Below, piece by piece: positions 13,201-24,291 of a stretch of DNA of 64,000 nucleotides. This DNA comes from Eudromia elegans. Lineage: Eukaryota; Chordata; Aves; Tinamiformes; Tinamidae. A program made the translations under genes and the position numbers. Position 1 is the first letter of the stretch. Every line of letters starts with the position of its first letter. The stretch is taken from the NCBI GenBank assembly GCA_003342815.1, contig PTEX01000015.1:3009391-3073390 (forward strand), given 5' to 3'. The notes below the pieces were generated by a model, which saw only the letters and a list, made by a program, of their open reading frames with translations, had not been told where the DNA came from and did no database searches.

Positions 13201-16200
13201 ATTAACATGTACACATAGGAAGTGATTCATTCTATGTAAGTATTGTTCTTCCTCAGTTTATTACTAGAAATGTTTATTTTTAGAAGATACCTTCTTACTT
13301 ACTGCTTCTCTTCTGATATTTTGGGTATGCGAATAAGGTGTTTCAAGCAAAGTTTCATTTTAAAGAGAAAATAAGGTTCTACACATGTAAAAGACACCTT
13401 CATGTCATTCCCTCTTTAAATCATATACCATATGCTTTTCTAGGACACCACTATATTCTGTGATGAGCATTTCTGAACGAGTTCACAGATTTTAGTGTCA
13501 CATTTTAGCTAACTCAAAACACCTTACTTCTATATTTAGTGCTCTGTAGGCTTTTGCTGTGGAGTTATGCACATGACCTACTGTGAAATTACTGAGAATC
13601 TCAGTATGGGCATTTCTGCACATCTGTAGCATCTAAACATGCCAGGAACCCAGGAAAGGAGGCACAAAGTAATCAGAGATCAGAGTATTTGTAGATGAAC
13701 TTCAGGGATTGAAGATAGTTACAGGCAGCAAAATGGTTTTGCCTGAGTAAGAAAAAAAAAAATCCTTATTCTTTCTTGGTAAAACACCATTTACAGAGCT
13801 CACTGCAAACTGATGAGTAGAAGCTGATGTGGCATCAATTTATGCAACAGTTAACTTTTCCAAATACAATGTTTTGAAACCTCACTTGGTAGGAATATTT
13901 TATTCAAGAAACACTTTTATTTTTGGTGTGATGTTTTTCTCTGATTTATCAATAATTTCCTGTCATTCCTTTAACTTTTGTGCCAGGCCAAATAAGTAAC
14001 ACAGAATCAGAGCTGAAGAAACTTGCAGAAGAAAATCCAGACCTTCAAGATGCATATATAGCAAAACAGAAGCGCCTTAAAGTAAGAAAACACCTTCTAT
14101 TCCATCTTATTTTACCTGGTTGTTGGTGTCAGATTTTTCCCATAACAGTATAAATATTCTGTTGAATATTCACCTGACACTACCAGTATACTTATGTATA
14201 CTTATATAGTGGTTTAGCCCTAGTCGGTATGAAGCAGTCTGTCCCTCAGGCTGTCCCCTCAAATCAGCGACACACTTCAAGTGTGTGCTCAAGTGCTGGA
14301 CTGGTCCCACTGACTTCAAAGGTAAACATATATCTGCATTGGCGTTGGATACAGAGCACTCTGCACTCTCTGGCAAACCTGGATATCTACCACTACTATA
14401 AAATGTCCTTTTGTTACCTGAGCTGTCGACAGTATCCAGATGGTAGCCAGCTGGCTGCATGCAAAAAAAATCATATTTTATGAATAAGCACTGTAGTATC
14501 TAATGAAAAGTTTGTCTGATAATAACATAAATTCTATGCAATTTTTAAAAGACTTCTATATGCATGCACATTTAGTCTAAGCTGCTGGATCATGATAATA
14601 TAAAGTACTTAAAGAAAATATTGGATGAACTGGAAAAAGTTCTGGATCAAGTTGAGACTGAACTGCAGAGGCGAAATGAGGAAACACCAGGTAAGGGATT
14701 TTTCTTGCTCGTTTCTCTTGAAACTTGTTTTGGAAAGACTGAGTAAACCAGTTAGCAGCACCATTATAGGACTGTTTTTAATACATCTGATTTTATACTT
14801 TTAGCGCATATTGATATATCTTCACAGAAGAGATCAATATTGTTTTAAAAGCAAGTTTGTTGCTGCTGTTTATGAGTAGAAATCTTACATGAGTAAACAT
14901 GGGTTTTATAGCAATTATTCACATTTTCAGCATAACTTGAGTATTATTACTTCTACAGACAAGAAAGCCTGAACTAAATAATATTCTTTCTGATGTTGTA
15001 ACCCTCAGTACACTGTAATAAGCATGACTTAAATGTTAAGCATGTTGAGATGTTAAAATCAAGATCTCATTTAAATATTGTGCAGGTTTGGGGTGTTGGT
15101 ATGTGGGGTAGTTGCAGATTTAGCAATCTAAAGCGCACCAATCACAGAGCAGCACTACCTCATACCACAAGTAGTGGTGTTGACCTGCAATCCACCTAAT
15201 GAGAACTGAGCTTTGTTTGAGTGGGATTAGAGTTTCTGCTCACTCAGTGTCTAGGTCAGCTCCCAGTGATGCTAATAGGATCTGCCTTCACTGGGAGCTG
15301 CATGAAACATCAGTCAATATCAACTGCATCTCCTCAGATCAATAGCTCCTTGCATGTGACTCTACAAATAGCTGTGGTAATAATTATCAATTACTGTCAA
15401 GACAGAGCAGATTTGAACTAGTGATTGAAAATGTAGATTAAATTCTCTACTGACTCACCACGGTAAATGCTTTAGCTCACAAAGGATGGTGGAATTTTGT
15501 TCAGCAAATTAAGTCTCTCACTATTTCCAGCAGCCTCTTTTCTTTCTCTGTTAAATAGCTTTTCCAAGCGGTCACCTGATATGATACTGTTTAGCTTATG
15601 AAACCTGACAGTGTCACAGAATTTAGTAAAACAGACAATGATTAAATGCTTCTTTGAATTTTGTATGAGATATTCAGATTTCCTGAGCTTGTGAATAGTG
15701 TTTTTGTCACGTCTTGGTCAATCTCTGAGCTTCTGCTTTTCTTAGTAGTGCTCAAATCCCTCTTTCACCCTAGCTGCTGACACCTCAATCATCTTTCTTT
15801 CACACAGGTTAACTGCTTTGGTCTTCCTTTCTATCATTTTGCTGCATAGGATTAATTGCTATGTATCCTTCCAGCTAGAGCGAATAGATTCATCAGCTGC
15901 AGAGGTCTTTCTTCCTGACCCGCATAACCAGTTGAAAGAGACTAGTATCAGAGATGTGTCACTCTCCTCAGGGTGGAAAATGAGTTGGAAAGGATATTCC
16001 AGGGTCTCTGTGTTTCCACAGATAAGCTGATAAAAATTCATGCCATTGGTTTTGTGTGCATGTTGTGTGGGAACAGCTGCCTAAGGTCACAAATAGGAGG
16101 GCACAGCACAGTCTCATTTGAGATCTAGCTTGGAGCAGATTAACTGCACTGGAACCTAGACTGGATACCTAATTTTACATCACAATTCTTACAAGCCATC

Positions 16201-17343
16201 TTTGCACTTAGTGCAGGTGAGCCCTTCGAGATGGTGATGCAGAGCACGGAAGGTAGAGGTGCGATGCTGCCAGCAGCGCCTCTTCTCAGCCACCCCAGGA
16301 AGCTTCAGCTTCTTTCCTTTGATTAGAGACAGCCTGGCATCTTCCTAACTCATGCCCAGCTGGTGTTGAGCAGTGCCAATACCCACTGCTTCTCAAACAC
16401 AAAGGAGGGAACAGTGGTCCACACTGTATTTTCTGCCTGAACTTCTATGTTTGGTGCAACTAAAATATTTGGTTCACTTCCTTCTGTCTAGAAAGTCTTC
16501 ATCAAAATGTAGCTCTTGAGTGGATGTCACAGACCTCCACTGAGTGAAGCACTAACAAGGTGATAAGCTTCTCAGGCAAACAGTATTTCTTCAGCAAAAG
16601 CTAAGCTCCCTTTCTCTTTTCTATTCCTGCTAATTTAATCCAGATATGGTACATGTAGTTGAGAAAAATAAATATTTGCTATGGGTTTTAATTTATGAAC
16701 CTATGTATGGCTCTTTTTCGCAACAAATGTAGCCCAGCCTGAACATAAGACTTTGCAATAGAGAGTGAACAGTGGATAGGAATTGGTAAAAATTTCAGGT
16801 TTTCATACATGATATTTTAGCAGATGAGTTTGTAGTGTCTATTAGGCAGAATAATGAATTAGCATTAAACTAAATATTAGTCTGTGCAGGCTTCCGTATA
16901 CATTTGTACTCCGTTCTTTACGTTTATGCTCCTAATTCTCTATCTTTTATCTCTGACTAGAAGATGGAAATCAGCCTTGGCTCTGTGGTGACTTCTTCAG
17001 CTTGGCAGATGTATCTCTTGCTGTCACATTACATCGCCTGAAGTTTCTGGGATTAGCAAGAAGAAACTGGGGAAATGGAAAACGACCCAACTTAGAAGCC
17101 TATTATGAGCGTGTCCTGAAGAGAAAAGCATTCTACAAAGTTTTAGGACATGTCAACAATATATTAATCTCAGCCGTTCTGCCAACCGCATTCCGTGTGG
17201 CCAAGAAGAGAGCGCCCAGAGTTCTTGGCACCACCTTCTTGGTTGGCATGCTAGCAGGAATGGGTTATTTTGCTTTCATGTGTCTTCGGAAGAGGTTTGC
17301 CAACATGATGTTATCGATTAGAACCAGACAAAATTATTTTTAG
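9793..17343 (+). CDS. GDAP1: GDAP1, ganglioside-induced differentiation-associated protein 1 (six coding exons)
   Basis: Joining 9793-9864, 10268-10460, 11119-11292, 13987-14081, 14576-14690 and 16961-17343 gives 1032 bases: 343 codons plus a TAG stop, in one frame, with GT/AG at every intron. The product closely matches vertebrate GDAP1 as I remember it (LYHWTxSFSSQK, EALKC-type GST region, MYYPRVQHYRELLDSLPMD, NILISAVLPTAFRVAKKRAP). GDAP1 is a tail-anchored outer-mitochondrial-membrane protein with a GST-like fold that acts in mitochondrial fission and redox and contact-site biology. Mutations in the human gene cause Charcot-Marie-Tooth disease (family knowledge). Seen here: thioredoxin-like GST_N at about residues 9-88, a charged region around 150-215, GST_C up to about 290, a hydrophobic segment at about 304-325, and a basic C-terminal tail ending in RTRQNYF. 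The start was chosen because this is the only ATG in frame in exon 1 and its context is good (G at -3 and +4). The N-terminus is about 15 residues shorter than in human GDAP1 (358 aa). No break is seen. Confidence 0.97.
10268..10460 (+). CDS. GDAP1: GDAP1 coding exon 2
   Basis: The acceptor is TTTCCAG at 10261-10267. It encodes residues 25-88 and the first base of codon 89, starting VRLAIAEKALKCEEHD and including SGEVPVLIHGENIICEATQI, the core of the GST N-terminal domain. The donor is GTAATT at 10461 (phase 1). Intron 2 is 658 bases. Confidence 0.96.
11119..11292 (+). CDS. GDAP1: GDAP1 coding exon 3
   Basis: The acceptor is TATTGCAG at 11111-11118. It encodes residues 89-146 and the first base of codon 147 and contains PRLMPEEGSMYYPRVQHYR and ILHPELTVDSMIPAYATTRI. 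The donor is GTATGT at 11293 (phase 1). This boundary was chosen over two bases later because only it gives a canonical donor and restores the Ser-Gln that follows in the family. Confidence 0.96.
11293..13986 (+). other. GDAP1: GDAP1 intron 3
   Basis: A 2694-base A/T-rich intron. It holds a pure T run at about 12821-12842 and otherwise unique-looking sequence. I see no repeat insertion, RNA gene or alternative exon. Confidence 0.8.
13987..14081 (+). CDS. GDAP1: GDAP1 coding exon 4
   Basis: The acceptor is TTGTGCCAG ending at 13986. It encodes the rest of codon 147 to residue 178: SQISNTESELKKLAEENPDL, then QDAYIAKQKRLK. The donor is GTAAGA at 14082 (phase 0). Intron 4 is 494 bases and holds nothing recognisable. 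Confidence 0.96.
14576..14690 (+). CDS. GDAP1: GDAP1 coding exon 5
   Basis: The acceptor is CACATTTAG ending at 14575. It encodes residues 179-216 and the first base of codon 217: SKLLDHDNIKYLKKILDELE, then KVLDQVETELQRRNEETP, a charged, helix-prone stretch. The donor is GTAAGG at 14691 (phase 1). Confidence 0.96.
14691..16960 (+). other. GDAP1: GDAP1 intron 5
   Basis: A 2270-base intron of moderate G+C. A somewhat CpG-richer patch at about 16200-16330 is the only local change. No repeat insertion or additional exon is recognisable, and open frames inside it are short and unlike known proteins. Confidence 0.75.
16961..17343 (+). CDS. GDAP1: GDAP1 terminal coding exon 6
   Basis: The acceptor is CTCTGACTAG ending at 16960. 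It encodes codon 217 to residue 343 and the TAG stop. It includes LADVSLAVTLHRLKFLG and NWGNGKRPNLEAYYERVLKR (GST C-terminal helices), a hydrophobic helix built on VLGTTFLVGMLAGMGYFAFM (about residues 304-325), and the basic tail. A hydrophobic helix close to the C-terminus is the expected tail anchor for the mitochondrial outer membrane. Confidence 0.97.
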
Positions 17344-17675
17344 GCTTGTCTGTTCCTGGTGGTAGATAGAGGTCATCTCTAGCCCCAGGAAAATATCAAA
17401 AATAAGCATATAAGAATGGTTATGTCCATGAATTACAACGCTGTCACACAGTGGTTGTCTGCTGCTTTTGAGTAGTTGGATTGCCAATGCTGGTGCTTGT
17501 GGGAAATAAATGTTGAGGGTACAACAAAAGAAGAAGATACTTTCTTTTCAGATGAGGAGTTGTAAGGGCTGTGACAATACGTTGTTAAAGTGATTATTGT
17601 TTCTGTCTACTTTACCCAATGCCTGACCTAATTTTAATGTTTTATTTAATAAATACTTTTGTTGCAATGTGACAG
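17344..17675 (+). terminator. GDAP1: GDAP1 3' UTR with two polyadenylation signals
   Basis: AATAAA occurs at 17505-17510 and again at 17648-17653. The second is followed by a T/G-rich stretch suited to cleavage at about 17665-17680. Use of both would give alternative 3' ends about 140 bases apart. The 3' end is inferred, not observed. Confidence 0.7.
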
Positions 17676-17679
17676 CTTT

Positions 17680-19555
17680 TCACTCTGGGTGAAATGCATT
17701 ACTGTGCACAAACCAGCAATGCTGAACCACTGAAAACAGCACTTGAGTTTAAATGTGCAGAGAGGGATGCAGTTGGAATATAGGCTTTGTGCCTGTCCTG
17801 TCTAGGGAAGTGAGTGCCTCTCTGCTGGTTAACGTCTGTGGATTTGGAGTTGGACCATTATGAATGTGTTAAAAAGTAGCTCTCTGGAGCCACTTATTGA
17901 CTCTATGTTCATGTAGTAGTACAGGAAGAGACCTGAAATAGGTGTAAATATTAGTGATTTGTGGGCCTTGAGAGTGAAATCCTGAGAGAGAAAAAAAAAT
18001 AAAAAGCAAGCAGTTGGCAGATTTGGAATGTCTGTTAATTTACAAATGGTAATAAAAGAGACTGACTCTTGTCTTTTGAAAATCTCTTGGATAGTTTCTG
18101 GCCCACACAGAAAATCAGTTCAGCCACAAACCCTGGCCGAGTCATAAACTCAATGTCCTTTTCCTGCTTGCACTCCCATCAGCTCCTTCTATCTTTGGCA
18201 CTTGTGGTAGCTTAATACAGTTGTCCCCATGTATAGTGTCCCATATACCTATCCTTGTTTCAGCTCCTCAGCACTGGCTCTTTCCTTTTGCTCACAACTT
18301 AGTTATTAGCAATTGCGTGTGCCTCTATGAAATGTTTGCCCATGTTGTGCCATGGAAAATTAGAAAATGTATGCACAAAAATGCCTTTTGTGAAAGTAAT
18401 TTAGAAGATTTTGCTGTCTTTGAATATGCTTAGCTAGCCTAGATTGAATGTGAAACAGCTACTTGGCGAAGTCTGTAGGTAAAAGTGTCATAATGGTGAA
18501 AACAAGTGAAAAACAGGGCACGTTGGAGACAGAAAATATGTGGTAGAGACTTTTTTTTTGAAAAGCCACAATCTTGAATCTGGTAGCAAAAATATTTAAA
18601 AATACTTGTTATGTTCTACTATTCAGTAGATGATGAGTTTTATTATTGTGTTTAAACTTAGATCCTGTTTCAATGAGCAACGCACTTTTACCTGAAAGCA
18701 GACTTTGCAGAAAAAAGAAAAAGGAATAGTTGAATTTCTGATGGCAGGCTAATAAGTTTTTATATTGTCATGAATGTCTGAAAAGTTTAACATTTTGTTT
18801 ATAAGCTGTAGATAACCAAAACAAGCAAAGTGTACCTCCAAATGTATCACCAACCAGTGCCAAAAGACCAAGTACCTTTCAGATATGACGTTGGTGGCTG
18901 TGGTCTCTTTTGACTAATGCTTTTCAGTATCAGGAAGAGCCTCTCTAAAGTTTGAAGAATACAGAAGTCGTTTTTATCTTGGCAGGCTCACTGCCTCTAG
19001 GATATCAAAATGGATAACGCTGTTGAATGTTGCTGCTTATAATTTGATGTTGTGTTAGCTGTCCAGCAAAAGAGGGTCCAAATCTCATTGCTCCTTTCCC
19101 TTAATAAGAAACATCTTACCTAGAAAACAATGTTCTCTCTTTTTATTTGTCAGAAAGACTTCTTTTTTTTTTTTTTTAATTCTATGCCGTGACACTGTAG
19201 TTTCGAAGAGCTTGATGAATTAAATGTGCTCTATTTAGAAAAACTTGTTATCTCTAGAGTTAATTTAATCCAACAATACTATTATTGGCTGGCAACTTGA
19301 AATGGGTCCTGTGGTTCATGTACTGCAGTGTACCTGCAGTTACTTGTAGCGATCTTCCACTAGGTTTTTAGACACAGAGTAAGCCCTGTAACGTGTTTCT
19401 TTGCCATGTATTTATGACAGCTCATTTGTAAAACCTAATCTGATCAAACCACAGTAAAATTCAATACATATTATTTTCATTGTTTTCTTAATATATTTGA
19501 CATATTTACACATTTAACTATCTATACTTGATTTTTCCCTTTATTTTATTTATTT
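17680..19555. other. Noncoding DNA just downstream of GDAP1
   Basis: Unique A/T-rich sequence with a short T run at 19163-19178. Longer GDAP1 3' UTR isoforms could extend into it, but no further strong polyadenylation context stands out. No gene is seen. Confidence 0.6.
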
Positions 19556-19559
19556 ATTT

Positions 19560-19925
19560 GTGAATGTTTTGGGTCTGGATCAGGACACACTCCTGTTTCC
19601 AGAGGCACGGCAGGTTGCAGGCCCAGTGCAGCACTGTATGCTGGGCTACGGGCTGTGCAATTTTACTCCCCCCATCTTCTGCCCTCCAAAAACCCAAATC
19701 CTCGATCCTCCTCCCCGCGCTCCTAGCCAGAGCTGCAGCTGTTGCCGGGAGGGCCAGCAGTGGCCACCAGATGTCAGTGTTCCCCCAGGAGCTCCGGGAG
19801 CTGCTCCGCTTTGGAGCGGGGAGCCTTGTAGCTGCGAGGAGCCTGCCCATGGTCGCACCGGGTGATGGACGTGAGCACCACCATCAAACAAACGTCTCTC
19901 AAAAGCCCTGGAAATGCCTGTAGTT
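19560..19925. promoter_or_regulatory. Isolated GC-rich block downstream of GDAP1
   Basis: A ~360-base block of clearly higher G+C with CpGs sits in A/T-rich DNA. Open frames of 100-132 codons cross it on both strands, but they overlap in several frames and match no family, so I read them as composition artefacts. It contains a CTCF-like motif (separate entry) and a short inverted repeat, GCTCC-GCTTT-GGAGC, near 19803-19817. A regulatory or insulator role between GDAP1 and the next gene is inference. Confidence 0.4.
19761..19779 (+). promoter_or_regulatory. Candidate CTCF binding motif
   Basis: TGGCCACCAGATGTCAGTG fits the vertebrate CTCF core (TGGCCACCAGRKGGCRCTR) at most positions, differing mainly at one G of GGC. 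It lies in the middle of a GC-rich block in a gene-poor region, where CTCF sites are often found. Occupancy cannot be judged from sequence. Confidence 0.5.
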
Positions 19926-21911
19926 GGCTCCTGGCAGCTTTCAGGTGATGCTTGTGCATTTTCGTTCCAGCCTGGCTTATTTTCTTTGCTTTGGCACCTC
20001 TGGCCATGATATGGATCGGTCACAAGCAATCTCTTGGTTTTCATTTAGTACTTGATGTCCTGTCATGTGTAAGATATATTTCATATCATATCCTTCTATG
20101 TGGGACCAGCAAAATAAACACTGACTCTATGACTGCTTTCTTGACTGGTTTATGTCTTCTGTTTCAGTAAACCACACACATCTGCGGCTCATGCAATGGT
20201 GCTCCAAGAAAGTGTCCAAGAAAGAAGCCTCTGAAATGTCAGTGGTAAAGGTCTTGAGGAGGTTGCCTTACATACATGGGGAAACAAGAGTTATAGTGGT
20301 AGTTTCCTTCGTATATCCATATGATGGTCAGTAGAAGCCTTTATATAATGTTATAAAAAAGAAGGCCATGGAGGTAACCAAAGTGATCTTTGGTTTCGCT
20401 GTGTTTAGCTGATGCCAGGCAAAGAGGTTTAAGGCTGCATTTAGACTGTTTGTAAGATGCGCTGTCAAAGGCATCTACAAACTTCGCAAACAAAATATGT
20501 TTTTCATCCCCTTCTTTCTTTAAAAGGAAAAACTTTAATTTTGGTGCAGTACCAGGTCAAAAAATCAGACTCTCAAAACTCAGGAAATTCCAGAAGCTGG
20601 ACTGCTTACAATACTTTAACTCACTTACACGGTACTTCAATAGCATTTGTATTTCTCTCTTTTCTTTCTAAATTACCATCACGCTGCTTTATTACATGCA
20701 GTTTAAAAGGATGCATCAGAAAATAGCTAAGCTGCACATGAGTTTAGTGTTGGGGCGATACAGAGTTACTGGGACTGAATTCATAGCTATTTTTTGTTTT
20801 AGTATTACATCAATGTTACTAAATTTTATGTCCATATTTATGCATATATTATATGAACTCATATATTGTATAATATTCTTACTAAACCCTTAGATACTTT
20901 TTATGCTAAAATGGACATTGAACAATATCAATACCTTACTTATATTTATAAAATTCAGATTTAAAACTAGAAGAATGAAAATTTTGCTGCTGTACTAAAA
21001 ATTAACAAAATGAGATATGTCCAAACTTGGTATTTCCTGTGTAATTTCTGAGATTCCTCTATAAGTCTGAACACATTGCATGCCTTCATAGAGGCATTTA
21101 GCCCACACACACCAGCAGCCAGGGAAGGAATAAAGGAAGGTTTTCTTGCATGCCCATTTCCATCCGTGGACCAATTAGAAACAGCATCTTTAAAGGAAAC
21201 TGCTTTTCAGGTAGAGAGGGGCAGCCTGTGGAGAGGGAGCCAGTCAGAGCACTAGGACCACTGGATGTTTTTGTTTGGAGAAGTGTTCCCTTTCATAATT
21301 TTGTTACAAGAAACACCACCTGTTACAGTCTGTCCTTTGCTTTCTTTGATAACTCTGTAATAGCACTTCATAACATCGATAATGTTGTAAATGCAGGGAC
21401 ATGAAAACAACACCTTTGGTTTCGTTATAATTTGGGTAATTTTTTAGCTGATAAGAGTAGAGGCTGCATACTGCTGCACTAAGACTGGAGAAAAAAACAA
21501 CTGCACCCCTCAAAAATCACTCTTCTAGGACTCGACTTAGAAAAGGTACCTCACTTTAACCGCCTTTTAAGTGGTGGTTTCTGTCACAGGTATAGGGTGC
21601 ATAACTGAAGATTTGGGTGTTGAATGACAATACTCATTGGCGTGGGGGCTTGAATTTGTTTCCTCAGGGTGGAAACTCTTCCTAGAAGAACCAGATATCA
21701 CCAGCATAAGTGTGATGGGGTCATCTGCTGAGCATGTGTCCATTTCTGCAGGTGTCAGAACTATTGCTGGTCACAGAACAGAGTTTGAACACATGGAGAG
21801 CACGTGTGGAGAGAAGGGACTGCCACACACCTCCTCTGGCAGCTCAATTTTAAAAAAAGGCCAGCAGTAAGCAAATGCTGACTTCTTGGAAAGAATATTT
21901 TTAGGTGCATA

Positions 21912-21934
21912 ATATGGACCTATTAGGTCCATAT
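21912..21934. repeat. Perfect short palindrome
   Basis: ATATGGACCT and AGGTCCATAT form perfect 10-base inverted arms around a 3-base spacer (ATT). It could be a hairpin or a dyad binding site. No larger element surrounds it. Confidence 0.85.
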
Positions 21935-24268
21935 GGTACATAATAGGAGGGAATTCCAAGCTCCGGAGCCCAGATGAACCATAGAAGAAAAGTATCAAGC
22001 ACCAGAGAGGCCCCATCATCGTCATTTCTTATTGTTCAGCTCTGGGTGACTCTTATGTGTTGTGTCCTTGGATTGATACTTTGTGGGAGGTATTTGTGCT
22101 TAAACTATTTATCTAAGGTCAGTGGAAGAATACACTATCAAGGAACATCTTTGTTGACTACAATGTAGAGCTAGCGCCCTAAAACAGATGTTTCAGTTAG
22201 ACTCCTCTTCAAAAAGACTCCTGTTCCAAAGGGTAATGTGAATGCATACATGTTGAACCGCATAGTTCTCTCCAGGCACATTGTCACAAGCCTAGATGCC
22301 AAACTAGAGCTCTAGACTGTGCCCCAGAGACAAGGCTGACAAAAGAAGAGGGGTCTTAGTTTTTCATATCTTTCAATAGAAATAGTCCAGATAGATATAG
22401 GATCCCACAGGAAGTCTGTGCTGGATGTGGCCAAATGCTCCTTTGTCCAGCTCTGCTGCATTAATGAGTTGTCTACTCTGTGGTAACTTTTTAGATAGGT
22501 CTAATACACAGAGATAGAAGGCACTGAAAGCCATAGAAACGAAAATGGCCAAGGTTGCAGTAAAGGACATATCAAGATTTCACTTTCAAACAAAGAACCA
22601 GGTTCAGATCTGGTATGAGTCATTACAAAAAAAAATAATACTGCATCTACTTACATCAGGTCTGAATTTGATTTTAAGGTCATTATGCCACAAATCACCT
22701 TTCAAGACTTTTCAATGCAAAGCTTTGTTTTAGTCAACCTGTTTGTTATGAAAGTGGCACCATGCCCTTTTGAAACAAAGGGTATATGAAGAATTTAACT
22801 TAGAAATGCATTTATTTTGTTTAAACCTTTAATATGGTCATCATGGACTGATGACCAAAAATTGTGGAATATGCAGTTATTTTTGGAATAAAGAAATATT
22901 TTAAAGGAAGTGTGAGCATATATGTTTAGGATTGGTTCCAGAACAGCATCATACATTTTTCTATTCTCTACTTTTAGAAGAATACTGGAAAGCTGTAACT
23001 GACTACTTTTCAGCTGTTAGCTAAAGATTGTGATACAAAGAAGATCCATCAATCAAAGATACCAGATTTCTATTTTATAAAGAAAGGTGAAAATAATTGT
23101 GCTTAGTTGATTTTCTGATGAGTTGAGGGTTCTGCCCATGCTTGATATCAGAAATTCTTGGAAGCCTTTTGTGCAGCAGGAAACATGGAAGCATTCCCAA
23201 AACATTTGGCAGGAGAGCAGCACTGGCAAAAAGAGCTCAGACTGCAGTTCTATATCTATAGCAGCATGTGGAGGCAGCAGTCCAACAGTCATTGAAAGAA
23301 AGTCACTGCAACTCAATGGTCTCATTCGAAATCTGGTTAGAAGCAAACCAAGCTTTTAAAACAACACAAGAAATGGCAATACTTAATCTGGAAAATGCTT
23401 CAGGCTGTTTGCATGGCTATCTAGGTTGGAATGAGAGGATACTTGGCTATTTCTCTAGGTTGTATTGTCATTTATTACATCTGTTAGACCAGGGATAATA
23501 TTTTTGTAAAGCTCAACACAAGAAGACCTGGAATCAGGAAAGAATATCCTATTTATTTGTGCATATTTATATCTTGCACATATATTTATGAACAGAAAGG
23601 TTTTAAAGATGTATTTATGAAGAAAAACACATTTATGGTTTGCTCTTAAAGACACAGGAGGTTAAAGGAAGAGAGACATGATTTTAGCATTAATGTTATA
23701 AGGCTAAGTAATTTGTGTTTGAAATGCCCAAGACAGCCCAAAGATAGCACAGGTACTAAAACAAGACATCAGTCAGGCGATCTTTATCTCTGGAACTGTC
23801 TTTAACCATGCTTTCTAAGTAGAGAGACATCAATAAAAGACTAGAGGATCTCTTCTCAGACTGCACTAGCAGATAGATTACCCTAAAGTTTCTCTTTATC
23901 TTTTTAAAATTTTATTTATTTGAGTAACAAATAAACCCACTCTTTATAGAGAGCTACGTTGCACTGTGCACAATATTATGGTCTGAGATAAATATCACTG
24001 CTGCAGATAGTCTGTTGTCGAAGGGGTAGAGCCTTTGTTTATGGTGTATGGAGTGCACCCGAACACCGTTTCACTGGTGGCTGTACATGCAAGGAAATGC
24101 ATGATCATTACACTGTTCATTGACTCCTTAAATAATAATTGTGATTATTATTACAGTTTGTTGACTCAATCAGAAATGATTCTGCTAAACAATATACTCG
24201 GTATTTTCATCGCAGTTTAAAGCACTAAACCAAGGTAGTGATAATAGGTGGGCTTACCACCATTCATT

Positions 24269-24291
24269 ATGTATTAGGTATGTATTAGGTA
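24269..24291. repeat. Short tandem duplication
   Basis: TATGTATTAGG occurs twice in immediate succession (TATGTATTAGG TATGTATTAGG). This is a simple slippage-type duplication. Confidence 0.6.

Noticed and set aside
16270-16295. CTCF-like string in intron 5 (CAGCAGCGCCTCTTC)
   Set aside because: Too many mismatches in the CCNCTRGTGG half of the motif.
19554-20044. Frames of 98-132 codons on both strands in the GC-rich block
   Set aside because: They lie in mutually overlapping frames with no family similarity and no splice context.
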